This document shows, piece by piece, positions 1-8,500 of a stretch of DNA of 10,920 nt. Each line of letters starts with the position of its first letter. Within the stretch, counting starts at the first letter, position 1. Made by a program: the position numbers and the translations under genes. Location: assembly GCA_013297545.1 (NCBI GenBank), contig JAAFHH010000068.1:1-10920 (forward strand), written 5' to 3'. Source of the stretch: Alphaproteobacteria bacterium (GTDB lineage: Bacteria > Pseudomonadota > Alphaproteobacteria > Elsterales > Elsteraceae). The notes beneath the pieces are model-generated. The model ran no database searches. It was not told the DNA's origin and saw nothing but the letters and a program-made list of their open reading frames with translations.

Positions 1-2582
1 GGGTCGCTCGCCGCATCGGCCAGCACGACGATCGGGGCTTGCAGGCCCTTTGCACCATGGACCGTCATGATCCGCACTTCGTTGCGGATGCCAGCGTCGT
101 TTTCCCGCTTGATGTCGCGCCCGCTGCCCTCGATCCAGCGCACGAAGCCTTGCAGGGAGGGGGGTTCGGCTGCTTCGAACCGCAGTGCCTCGCTCAACAG
201 TTCATCGACCGGGTCGAGCGCACTGGCACCCAGCCGCGCGGCCAACAGGGCGCGCCCGCGGTCGCGGCCGAGCACGAGGGAGAGGAATTCGTAGGGCGGC
301 ATGCGATCCGCGTCCGCCCGCCATTGCTGGATGCGCGCGGCTGCGCGCTGAAAGGCCGGCTCTTGCGCGCGTTCCATCAGGGCGTGGATCAAGGTCGTGC
401 TGTGTGTGCGCGTGGATGCGAGATCGAACAGCTGGTCTTCCGACAGATCAATCAGGGGGGAGCGCAGCAGGGCTGCCAAGGTCAGGTCATCTTCGGGCAA
501 CAGCGCCATGCGGATGACCGCCATCACGTCTTGCACCGGCAATTGGGCCGCTACCACCATCCGGTCAGACCCGGCGACTGGGACGTTCCAGTCCTTCAGG
601 GCGCGCACCAGCAGGTCGACCAGATCCTGGCGGCTGCGCACCAACACCAGGATGTCGCCGGCTTGGACTGGCCGGCCCTGGCTTTCCAGCATCTCGATGC
701 CAATCATGCCGGCGATCTTCGCCGCCAGCGCCTTCGCCAAGCGTTGCTTGGGCACGTCTGCTTCGGCCGCGAGTTCCGGCGGTTGCCAGAGCGGCAGCGG
801 CGGTGCGGCCGCGGCCTCGACCAGCGGCCAAAGTTCCACCGACCCTGCCGCTCCAATGCGCGAGACGATGTGTCGGCCCTTCATCTCCTCCCCCCGCAAG
901 CGGGGGGAGGGTGGGAGGGTGGGACCAGCTGCTGCGGGTTCGGCATGGGACAAGGGCGCGGTGTCAGGATGTCCTGCCGCATCCCTCGTGTCCTCCCCTC
1001 CCGTCCTCCCCCCGCTTGCGGGGGGAGGGGCCAGAGCGGTTGCGGGGGAGCCCGCGGTTGGAACGCCGGGTGTTCGATTGTCCGCAAAGATCGCATCGAC
1101 CAGATCGAGCACGGCGTCGCCCGATCGGAACGACACCGAGAGATCGACGTCGCGCCAGCGCGGGATCCCTTGGCTTTCTGCGATCCCAAGCGTGCCAGAG
1201 AAATGCTGGTGCATCGCGTCGAACACCGCGAGGTCGGCGCGCTGGAAGCTGTAGATCGACTGTTTGGCGTCGCCCACCACGAACAGCGTGCGGGTCGGCC
1301 GGTCGCGGGCGGCGGACGCGGCGAATTCCGCCACCAACTGGCGCACAATCGCCCACTGGTCCGGGTTGGTGTCCTGGGCTTCGTCGATCAGGATGTGATC
1401 GATGCCGTCATCGAGCTTGTAGAGCACCCACGACGCCCCGCCATCACTCTCCAACACCCCGCGCGCAGCGAGGATCAGGTCGTCGTAGTCGAGCGCCAAG
1501 CGCGCGGCCTTCAGCGCCTGGTAGCGGGCGTGCACGACATGGGCGACGTCGATCAGTGCGACACTGTCGGCATAGATCTGCGCTGCCCGCAGCCGCTCCA
1601 AGGTGAACAGCACGCGCGCGGTTTCGGATGCGCCCCAATCGAGAAGATCAGGGTGCTTGGTCGCAAGCCCTTTGCTGGCGAAACTTTGGTAGGGCTCGTT
1701 CTCGCCGGTTAGAAAGGCGCGGTGATAGCTCTGCCAGGCGGCCCGGTGGTCGCGGGCTGCGAGTGCGGTGTGGATTAAATCCGCACGCCCGGCATCAGTC
1801 TTGCCGCCCGCCGCCAACAGATCGGCTGCCCACTGCTGCTGACTGCGGTGTGCGGGGGCAAACAGCGCCGCCAGCGCCTTTGCCCCATCGCGATCGTCGG
1901 CACTGCCAAGCCAGTGTGCCAGGCGATCCGCCCACGCCGCCCGGTCCGCGCGATCACCGCGCGGCAAAGCTGCTAACAGGCGCCCGCGATCCTTGATCAC
2001 GCTGCTGATTAGATCGCGAAAGCTCTGCTCCGCCAGGCGATTGATCAGGTGGCTGAGGGCGGCTTGGTGGGGTGCGGCGGCATCAAGCGCGCTGTCGAGC
2101 GCTTGTTTCAACAGGGATGCGGCCTCCGCCTCATCCAACACTTGGAAGCCGGGTGCGAGACCCGCCTCGATCGGAAACCGGCCGAGCAAGGCTTGGGCAA
2201 AGCCGTGGATGGTTTGGATGCGCAAGCCGCCGGGCGCGTCCAGCACCCGGGCGAACAGCCGGCGGGCGGTGATCACGTCCGGTTCATCGGGCGGGGTGCC
2301 GAGCAAGGTTGCCAGTTCCGCCGTCAAGGTGACGGTCGAGCACGCCGCCCACTGCTGCAGGCGCACCGTGATGCGGTTCGCCATCTCGGCGGCTGCTGCC
2401 TTGGTGAAGGTGAGGCAGAGCAAGCGGTGCGGTAGCGCCCCCGCCAGCAGCAAGCGCAGCACCCGGTCGGTCAGCACGCGGGTTTTGCCGGTGCCAGCCG
2501 ATGCTCCCACCCAGACGCTGATCATCGGGTCGGCTGCCCGGCGCTGGTCGTGGCTCGCTTGGGCGATCGGGTCGCGGATCAT
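1..2582 (-). CDS. addA: AddA, ATP-dependent helicase/nuclease subunit A (3' end beyond window)
   Basis: This is the helicase subunit of AddAB, a cytoplasmic RecBCD-like machine that unwinds and resects double-strand DNA breaks for RecA loading. The minus frame is open from ATG 2582 to the left edge, giving 860 codons; the family is usually about 1,150 residues, so roughly 300, including the C-terminal nuclease, lie outside. UvrD-like superfamily 1 motifs appear in order: Walker A GASAGTGKT (26-34), motif Ia LTFTKAAAAEMANR, the AddA-typical TIHGFAQALLGRFP, Walker B LIDEAQDTNPDQW with D400/E401, motif III VVGDAKQSIYSFQRAD (G437-D438-A439-K440-Q441), motif IV LSVSFRS (F485) and motif V VMTVHGAKGLQ (H842). 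The start overlaps the addB stop as ATGA, with GGAGG four bases upstream. Residues about 518-566 (APPPASGGRTGG to SPRLRGEE) are encoded by an inserted REP-like pair and look foreign to the family; after them the normal alignment resumes at GAAGSVELWPLVEA. No frameshift was seen, so the gene is probably functional. Confidence 0.96.
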   Translation of the reverse strand, partial: MIRDPIAQASHDQRRAADPMISVWVGASAGTGKTRVLTDRVLRLLLAGALPHRLLCLTFTKAAAAEMANRITVRLQQWAACSTVTLTAELATLLGTPPDEPDVITARRLFARVLDAPGGLRIQTIHGFAQALLGRFPIEAGLAPGFQVLDEAEAASLLKQALDSALDAAAPHQAALSHLINRLAEQSFRDLISSVIKDRGRLLAALPRGDRADRAAWADRLAHWLGSADDRDGAKALAALFAPAHRSQQQWAADLLAAGGKTDAGRADLIHTALAARDHRAAWQSYHRAFLTGENEPYQSFASKGLATKHPDLLDWGASETARVLFTLERLRAAQIYADSVALIDVAHVVHARYQALKAARLALDYDDLILAARGVLESDGGASWVLYKLDDGIDHILIDEAQDTNPDQWAIVRQLVAEFAASAARDRPTRTLFVVGDAKQSIYSFQRADLAVFDAMHQHFSGTLGIAESQGIPRWRDVDLSVSFRSGDAVLDLVDAIFADNRTPGVPTAGSPATALAPPPASGGRTGGEDTRDAAGHPDTAPLSHAEPAAAGPTLPPSPRLRGEEMKGRHIVSRIGAAGSVELWPLVEAAAAPPLPLWQPPELAAEADVPKQRLAKALAAKIAGMIGIEMLESQGRPVQAGDILVLVRSRQDLVDLLVRALKDWNVPVAGSDRMVVAAQLPVQDVMAVIRMALLPEDDLTLAALLRSPLIDLSEDQLFDLASTRTHSTTLIHALMERAQEPAFQRAAARIQQWRADADRMPPYEFLSLVLGRDRGRALLAARLGASALDPVDELLSEALRFEAAEPPSLQGFVRWIEGSGRDIKRENDAGIRNEVRIMTVHGAKGLQAPIVVLADAASD
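887..910 (+). repeat. REP-like palindromic unit 1
   Basis: A perfect 11-bp stem (CCTCCCCCCGC pairing with GCGGGGGGAGG) surrounds the two-base loop AA. On the addA sense strand the unit carries TT in the loop and encodes the SPRLRG segment at residues about 559-564. It is the reverse complement of unit 2. Confidence 0.92.
1005..1028 (-). repeat. REP-like palindromic unit 2 (inverted relative to unit 1)
   Basis: This unit has the same 11-bp stem as unit 1, with loop TT on the plus strand. In the addA reading frame it encodes the PPPASGG segment at residues about 519-525. Its exact mirror relation to unit 1 indicates either recent insertion of the pair or ongoing homogenisation. Confidence 0.92.
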
Positions 2583-5548
2583 TCGTCCTCCGTCGCCCAT
2601 TCGGCGGCGCGCTGGAGGTGTTGGTAGTCGCTGTAGCGCGGCTTGGTGTCCCGGCGTGGTTGGGCCAGGTAGGGGGTTGCCGGGTCATCGAACGCGGCGA
2701 TGATCCGGCGCACGCCCTCGGCCGCGGTTGCGATGGTCTCGGCCAGCGCCGCGTCGTAGGGATTGTCCTTGGTCGCTTTCGGTACCGCGCGGCGCCGCCC
2801 CTTGTCGTCGGGGCCGAGCTTCCAGAATTCCAGCCGGTGCACGCCCAAGGCCGGAATGCCTTGGAAGCCGCCAGCCGCCGCGATCACCGCCTCCAACGGC
2901 AGCTGGGGTGCAAAGCCATGGTGGACCAGATCTTCTTTGGGGGGTGTGCCGGTCTTGTAGTCGACGATGGCGATGCCCTCAGGCCCAACCTCGATCCGGT
3001 CGGCTTCCGCCGTCAGGATGAACGGGCCGCCGGGGCTGTCGAACGTCCAGCTGCCGGGCACTTCGGCGTGGAGCTGGACGCCAGCCTGCCGGCTCTCCGC
3101 CTCCCAGCTGACCAGTTCTGGCAGCGAGCGCTGCACCTCCGGCCACCAGAACGCATAGAGTTCGGGCCGGTGGCGGATTGCTTGAAACACGTCGGCCGCG
3201 ATGCGGGCGAGTTCCGCCAACGCATTGGCCGGCAGGGCGCTCGGATGCTCCAAGGTGAACCGCTCCAGCACCCGGTGCATCAGCACGCCTTTGAGGGCGG
3301 GATCGGCATCGGCATCGATCGCTTGCAGCGCTTCCAGGCGCAGAATGCTGCGGGCGTAGATCTCGTAGGGGTCGCGCATCAAGGTCTCGATGCGGGTGAC
3401 CGAGAGCCGGCGCGGCCGGCTCTTAACCGGTGGGCGCGGCTGCGGGCGGTCCATCGCCGTGCGCGCCCCGATCGGCGCGTCGAGGGCGGCGGCCCAGCCG
3501 GCCCAGCGTGGGTCGCGCGGCAACGTGCCGCCCAGCGCGGTTACCGCCGCATCCAGCCGCTGCAGCCAGCGCGAGGGGACCGTCGGGGTGCCATCGACCT
3601 TGGTGGCGCGGGTCAGCATCACGTGGCGTGCCGCCAACAGCTGTTCGACATCGTGCGCCGCTTGGCCGATCCGCCGGTCGAGCGACGGCAGACCCACCGC
3701 TGCCCGCAAGCCCCGGCCGAGCCACGGGTCAACCGGCGCGGGTGCGGGCCAGGTGCCCTCGTTCAAGCCGGCCAGGATGACGAGATCGGCGTGCTGCAGG
3801 CGCGCTTCGATCGGCCCCAGGATCGCAAGCCGCGGGTGCCGGCCCCAGCGTGGGCGCACGCTCACACCAGCCGCCAGGTAGCGCCACAGCGCCGCGAGAT
3901 CGCCGGGCGGCAGGTCATCAAAGCCAAGCGGCTGGTCGCCGATTGCAACCAGATCGGACAGCAGCTGGTGGGCTGCGTCGCCGGCCTCGCCCTGCCACAA
4001 TAGTGTCGGCCCTGGCTGGGTGTCGGTGGCTGCAACCGCTTCGGCGACGGCGATCAGCACCGTGAACGCCTGGTCGATCGGCTGGTCGCTGAGGGCCAGC
4101 AGGGGTGCCAGCACTGTTTCAATGTGCGCCAGCAGCTCCGTCACGGTGCGGATGTCGCTGGCGGAGCGGCGATCGTGCTTGGCGCGCGGCTCGGCAAGGG
4201 CAGCCCGCCAGGCGGCAAAGCTGCCGGTCAGCCTGGGTCCGCGCAGCACCACGCGCTCAAGCAGCCGGGCGGCACCGCGCACCCGGGCCGGCGCCCAGCC
4301 GAAGGCCGCGAGCGGGTGTTTCAGCAGCGCCAGCATCGGCACGGCAGCAATAGTGCCGCCAGCCACCATCGCGAGGTGCGTCAAGAAACTACCGACCGGT
4401 GTTTGATCGAGCGGCACGCCGGCACTGTCGTCGATATCGATCTGGTAGCGCTGCAGCTCGGCCGCGACCCGGCGCGCAATCGCGCGGTCCGGTGTGATCA
4501 AGCACGCCGTGCGCGCCGGCACCTCCAGGGCTTCGCGCAGGGCGAGCGCGATCACAGCGGCTTCTTCGCCCGCGGTTGCTGTCTCCACCACGCTCACACC
4601 GCTCAGCGCATCGCTGACCGTCGCCCCCAGCGGCTCGCCGCGCCAAATCTCGGTGCGCTGGGCGGGCAGCAGGCTGAGCGAAATCAGCTTGGCACGCGGG
4701 CCAAGCTCCGGCGCGCGGCCGAGATCTTCGACCTGGTCTGGCGGACATTGCAGCCGGTCGAGCAGGCGGATCAAGCCGGCTTGCGGGTGGGCGGTGTCTG
4801 CGCGCACCGCGTCCCAATCCTCGGGCCCGAGCAGCGGGTCGAGGCCGGGCAACACCACCTCCCCCTGCGGCAGGTGTGCCACCACAGCGATCAGCTCAGC
4901 GGCGGCTGGGATTGAGCCGGTTGAGCCTGCGACCACGATTGGGTCAGCGGGCGGTTCGCGCCGCCAGAGCTCGGCCCGGGCGCGCAAGTGCCGGTCGCGC
5001 CGATCGGCCGGGTCGAGGGCGCCGAGGCGGGCAAGCTCGCGCGGCCAATGCTCCGCCAGGATGCGCATCAGTGCGAGTGTGGCGTGCCAGTGCCCGGCAT
5101 GGTCTGCCGGCACCAGATCCGGCAACCGGTCGAGCGAGACGCCTTCGGTCTGGAACTGGTCGAGCAGGCGGGCCAGCGCGTCGGCGAGGGCGGTTGCGTA
5201 TTCCGCATCGACCGGCTGGCCGATCTGAGTGCGAAACGCCCCGACCAGGCGGGCGAGCGCGAAGCGGCGGACCAGCGGCGGGATTTCCGGTGGCAGGTCG
5301 GCTGCACTGTCGAGCCAGCCGTCCGGTTCATCGGCATCAAGATCGCCCAAAGCGGCGAGCCGGGGCAGCAGCAGGGGCGTGCCGTCGCTGAGCCGCACAA
5401 ACGCTTCGGTCAGCGCCCGGCCGGCCCGGCGGTTCGGCAGCAGCACGGTCCAGCGCGCGAGCCCGTCGCGGCCGGCAGCGGCCAACAGGCGCGCTGCCAG
5501 CACATCGACGAAGGACGCGGTGGCCGCGATCGAGACGATGCGGCCCAT
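2579..5548 (-). CDS. addB: AddB, double-strand break repair protein, alphaproteobacterial type
   Basis: This is the nuclease/scaffold subunit (989 residues, a normal length) that pairs with AddA in break resection. The N-terminus (RIVSIAATASFVDVLAARLL, then LLPNRRAGRAL and LLPRLAALGD) is typical of alphaproteobacterial AddB and supports the ATG at 5548. The usual Walker A site is replaced by AGSTGS around residues 207-212, so this subunit should not be an active ATPase. The C-terminal third is a RecB-like PD-(D/E)XK nuclease: SVTRIETLMRDPYEIYAR from about 716, GVLMHRVLERF with H758, ADRIE with D850, IVDYKTG with catalytic D863 and K865, and PQLPLEA with Q882. Only two cysteines occur in the protein, neither in the nuclease domain, so the 4Fe-4S staple of Bacillus AddB is absent. 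The gene starts 5 bases after the glutamate dehydrogenase stop and its TGA overlaps the addA ATG. The only SD-like sequence, AGAGGG, lies 1 base from the ATG, which suggests translational coupling to the upstream gene. Confidence 0.96.
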   Translation of the reverse strand: MGRIVSIAATASFVDVLAARLLAAAGRDGLARWTVLLPNRRAGRALTEAFVRLSDGTPLLLPRLAALGDLDADEPDGWLDSAADLPPEIPPLVRRFALARLVGAFRTQIGQPVDAEYATALADALARLLDQFQTEGVSLDRLPDLVPADHAGHWHATLALMRILAEHWPRELARLGALDPADRRDRHLRARAELWRREPPADPIVVAGSTGSIPAAAELIAVVAHLPQGEVVLPGLDPLLGPEDWDAVRADTAHPQAGLIRLLDRLQCPPDQVEDLGRAPELGPRAKLISLSLLPAQRTEIWRGEPLGATVSDALSGVSVVETATAGEEAAVIALALREALEVPARTACLITPDRAIARRVAAELQRYQIDIDDSAGVPLDQTPVGSFLTHLAMVAGGTIAAVPMLALLKHPLAAFGWAPARVRGAARLLERVVLRGPRLTGSFAAWRAALAEPRAKHDRRSASDIRTVTELLAHIETVLAPLLALSDQPIDQAFTVLIAVAEAVAATDTQPGPTLLWQGEAGDAAHQLLSDLVAIGDQPLGFDDLPPGDLAALWRYLAAGVSVRPRWGRHPRLAILGPIEARLQHADLVILAGLNEGTWPAPAPVDPWLGRGLRAAVGLPSLDRRIGQAAHDVEQLLAARHVMLTRATKVDGTPTVPSRWLQRLDAAVTALGGTLPRDPRWAGWAAALDAPIGARTAMDRPQPRPPVKSRPRRLSVTRIETLMRDPYEIYARSILRLEALQAIDADADPALKGVLMHRVLERFTLEHPSALPANALAELARIAADVFQAIRHRPELYAFWWPEVQRSLPELVSWEAESRQAGVQLHAEVPGSWTFDSPGGPFILTAEADRIEVGPEGIAIVDYKTGTPPKEDLVHHGFAPQLPLEAVIAAAGGFQGIPALGVHRLEFWKLGPDDKGRRRAVPKATKDNPYDAALAETIATAAEGVRRIIAAFDDPATPYLAQPRRDTKPRYSDYQHLQRAAEWATEDE
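2587..2591 (-). promoter_or_regulatory. Ribosome-binding site of addA
   Basis: GGAGG lies within the last codons of addB, four bases before the addA ATG. It fixes the start at the ATGA overlap and supports coupled translation of the two subunits. Confidence 0.75.
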
Positions 5549-5549
5549 A

Positions 5550-5555
5550 CCCTCT
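5550..5555 (-). promoter_or_regulatory. Weak SD-like sequence at the gdh-addB junction
   Basis: AGAGGG overlaps the TAG stop of the glutamate dehydrogenase gene and is only one base from the addB ATG, too close for a normal Shine-Dalgarno. No better site or in-frame start lies nearby, so addB translation probably depends on ribosomes finishing the upstream gene. Confidence 0.4.
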
Positions 5556-8500
5556 AGACGGCTCTAAGCGCGCGTTCAGCAACCGCAAGCCGCGCCAAGT
5601 CTGGCGTGCCGCGTTCCAAATCCGCCAGCACGCTCTCGACATTGGCGATGGCATCGGCCGCCGCGACGGCCCAGTTCGGATCGGCGATCTGGCGCGCCGC
5701 GAGCGCTTCCTGGTGGCGACCAAGGTCCGCGACCAAGCCACGGCGGGCAGCGCGCGCCCAGCGATCGGAGGTCGTGACCCGGGCTGCCAACTGCACCAGG
5801 CGCTGGATGCCGCAGGTCGCCGCGACATCGTAGTAGGCGCGTCCGGCCCGTTCGATGTCGCCGCCGGCTTGGACTGCGAGCTTCAAGATGTCGAGGTTGC
5901 GGGCGAGTTCGACCAGGCTTGCGACCTTGAGCGGCAATCCCGGCGGCAGACCTGGTTCATCGGGCGCGCTGACGGCGGTGGTGATGTGCGGCAACCGCTC
6001 GATCAGCCGGTGGACGCGGTCCGCAAACGCGGTCAGGTGGTCACCCACTTGGCCGAGGTCGGGCTGGGTTGCGACCCAGACGATCGCGGTGCGGGTTGCC
6101 TCCGCCACATCGCGGAACAGATCCAACTGGCGCTCCGCCGGGCAGCGGCCGGCCGCGACGACACCGTCGAGCGCTTCCAATTCCGCCCACAGCGCACTCA
6201 AACCAAAGAGTTCGCGCACGACCACAAACGCCTCGCCAATGCGCGGGGCGTCAAACCCGGTTTCGGCTTCGAGCGCGATCATGCTGTGCGGCATCAAGCG
6301 GTTGATCAGTTCGTTGGTGATCGAGGTCGCGATGATTTCCCGGCGCAGGCCGTGGCGCTCGATCGCGTCGGGGAAGCGATCGCGCAACGGCTTCGGGAAA
6401 TAGTGCGCAAGGTCACCGGCAAGGAACGGATCATCCGGCAGTTCGGACGCCAACAGCTGCCGGTAGAGCATGTTCTTGGCGTAGGCCATCAGCACCGCCA
6501 ACTCCGAGCGGCTGATCGTGCCGCCAGCAGCCCGGCGCGCGTCCAGCATTGCGTCCGACGGCAGGAATTCGACCGGCCGGTCGAGCCCGCCATCAGCCTC
6601 CAAGCGCCGCATCATCTGCAGCGCGTCGTCGTTGGCGCGCACACCGGAGCGTTCCATCATCGAAAGCGAGAGGGTTTGCAGGTAGTTGTCGCGCAACACC
6701 TGGTCTGCCACTTCGTCAGACATCTCGGCCAGGAGCTGGATGCGGCCCTCCTCGTTCAGCTGGCCGCGGCCCATCGGGTCGGTCAGCAGGATCTTGATGT
6801 TGACCTCGTGGTCCGACATGTCGACGCCGGCTGAATTGTGGATCGCGTCGGTGTCCATACGGATGCCGCGCGCTGCTGCTTCGATGCGGGACTTCTGGGT
6901 GACCCCGAGATTGGCGCCTTCGCCGATCACGCGGGCGCGCACTTCGGTTGCGTCGATGCGCAGGCCATCGTTCGCACGGTCACCCGCATCGCTGTGGCTC
7001 TCGTCGCTCGCCTTCATGTAGGTGCCGATGCCGCCGAACCACAGCAGATCGACGTCGAGGCGCAAGAGTGCCTGGATGATGTCAGCCGGTGTCGCCTGAT
7101 CACGCTCAAAGCCGAGCAGGGCTTTGGCTTCTGGCGTGAGACGCACGGATTTCGCCGTGCGTTCGGCAACGATGGCACCGGGCGACAGCACTGCCGGGTC
7201 ATAGTCCGACCAGGCGGACTTCGGGCCCTTGAACAGGCGCTGACGTTCGGCGAACGACAAGGCGGGATCGGGATCGGGATCGATCACGATGTGCATGTGG
7301 TTGAACGCCCCCACCAGCTTCAGGCGTGGGGAGTGCAGCAAGCCGTTGCCGAACACATCGCCGCCCATGTCGCCGATACCAACGACGCGGATCGTCCGGG
7401 TCGCGAGGTCAACACCGAGTTCGCGGAAATGCCGCTCCACCGCGACCCAAGCGCCGCGGGCCGTGATGCCCTGGACCTTGTGGTCGTAGCCCTTGGAGCC
7501 GCCGGACGCGAACGCGTCGCCGAGCCAAAAGCCGTAGTCTTCCGACACGCTGTTGGCGATGTCAGAGAACGTCGCCGTGCCCTTGTCGGCCGCGACCACC
7601 AAGTAGGGGTCCGGCTCGTCATGGCGCACGACGGCGGCGGGGTGCACGATTTCACCGCCACGGCGCGTGTCGGTGATGTCGAGCAGACCGCGCATCAAGG
7701 TTTTGTAGGAATGGACCACCCGTTCCTGCTGCGCTGCGCGTCCGGCTTCCGGCGGGGCCGGGCGCTTGACCACGAAGCCGCCTTTGGAGCCGACCGGCAC
7801 GATCACCGCGTTCTTGACGTTCTGCGCCTTCATCAGGCCCAGGATCTCGGTGCGGAAATCCTCGCGCCGGTCCGACCAGCGAATACCACCGCGGGCAACC
7901 CGGCCACCGCGCAGGTGAATGGCTTCCGTGTCCGGTGCGTAGACCCACACCTCCACCAAGGGGCGCGGCTTTGGCAGGTCTTCGACCTTGCCGCTGTCGA
8001 GCTTGAAGGAGACGTAGCCCTTGGGCGTGCCATCAGCGGCGGGCTGGTAGGCGTTGGTGCGCTGGGTCACCTGGATCAGGTTGACGTAGCGCCGCAAGAT
8101 CCGGTCTTCGTCGAGGACGGTGACGGCATCGAGCAGGTGATCGATCTCAACCGCGATGCCGCTCGCGGCCAGCGTGCGATCCCCGGTCACGGCCGGGTCA
8201 AAGCGCACGCGGAACAGCTCGAGCAGTTTCGCCGCGATGCTGGCGTGCTTGGCCAAAGTCGCTTCGATGTAGCTTTGCGAGAAGGTGAAGCCCGCTTGCT
8301 TCAAGTATTTGGCGTAAGCGCGCAGGATCGCGATGTCGCGCCAGGGCATGGCGGCGAGCAGGGTCAAGCGGTTGAAGCCGTCTTCTTCGGCCTGACCCGT
8401 CCAGCCCGCGACAAAGCCATCGGCGAACAGCTGGGCTGTGGCGGCCAGCGGCGCGCTGCCGGGCACCAGCTTGCAGTCGAAGTGCTGCAGCCACACCGTG

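Larger units (their letters stand above)
887..1028. repeat. REP-like inverted pair (BIME-like element) inserted within addA
   Basis: Two 24-base palindromes lie 94 bases apart and are exact reverse complements of each other. The inner flanks are also related: 911-925 and the reverse complement of 990-1004 share 11 of 15 bases (core GGGAGGG then GGAC). The pair therefore has the architecture of a two-unit REP/BIME element, and the whole can fold either as two small hairpins or as one long hairpin of about 39 bp with a loop of about 64 bases. The addA frame passes through without a stop. All three plus-strand frames and one further minus frame are also open across it; the only stop found is a TGA in the third minus frame at 964-966. 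No target-site duplication was recognised and no REP-associated transposase is in the window. Palindromes of this kind are known as dispersed repeats in alphaproteobacteria, but copy number in this genome cannot be judged here. Confidence 0.88.

Noticed and set aside
887..1028. CRISPR array or transcription terminator
   Set aside because: There are only two units in inverted, not direct, orientation, with no regular spacers. No T-tract follows either hairpin and coding continues past them.
881..1638. Possible frameshift or break in addA, because several short minus frames lie here
   Set aside because: Codon-by-codon reading from ATG 2582 stays open through this region with motifs II, III and IV in one frame; the short frames are shadows.
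39..1712. Long plus-strand open frame opposite addA (557 codons)
   Set aside because: It is an antisense shadow of a GC-rich gene. The encoded sequence has no recognisable domain, while the minus strand carries all the helicase motifs.
2618..4003. Long plus-strand open frame opposite addB (461 codons)
   Set aside because: The composition (Arg, Gln, Gly, Ala rich) is typical of an antisense frame in high-GC DNA; the opposite strand is clearly addB.
4910..4930. Walker A-like GSTGS in AddB
   Set aside because: It lacks the GKT/GKS lysine and matches the degenerate site usual in alphaproteobacterial AddB, so it is not taken as an active nucleotide site.
7264..7281. Three tandem GGGATC hexamers
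   Set aside because: They encode the conserved IDPDPDP stretch of the dehydrogenase family, so the repeat is explained by protein sequence.
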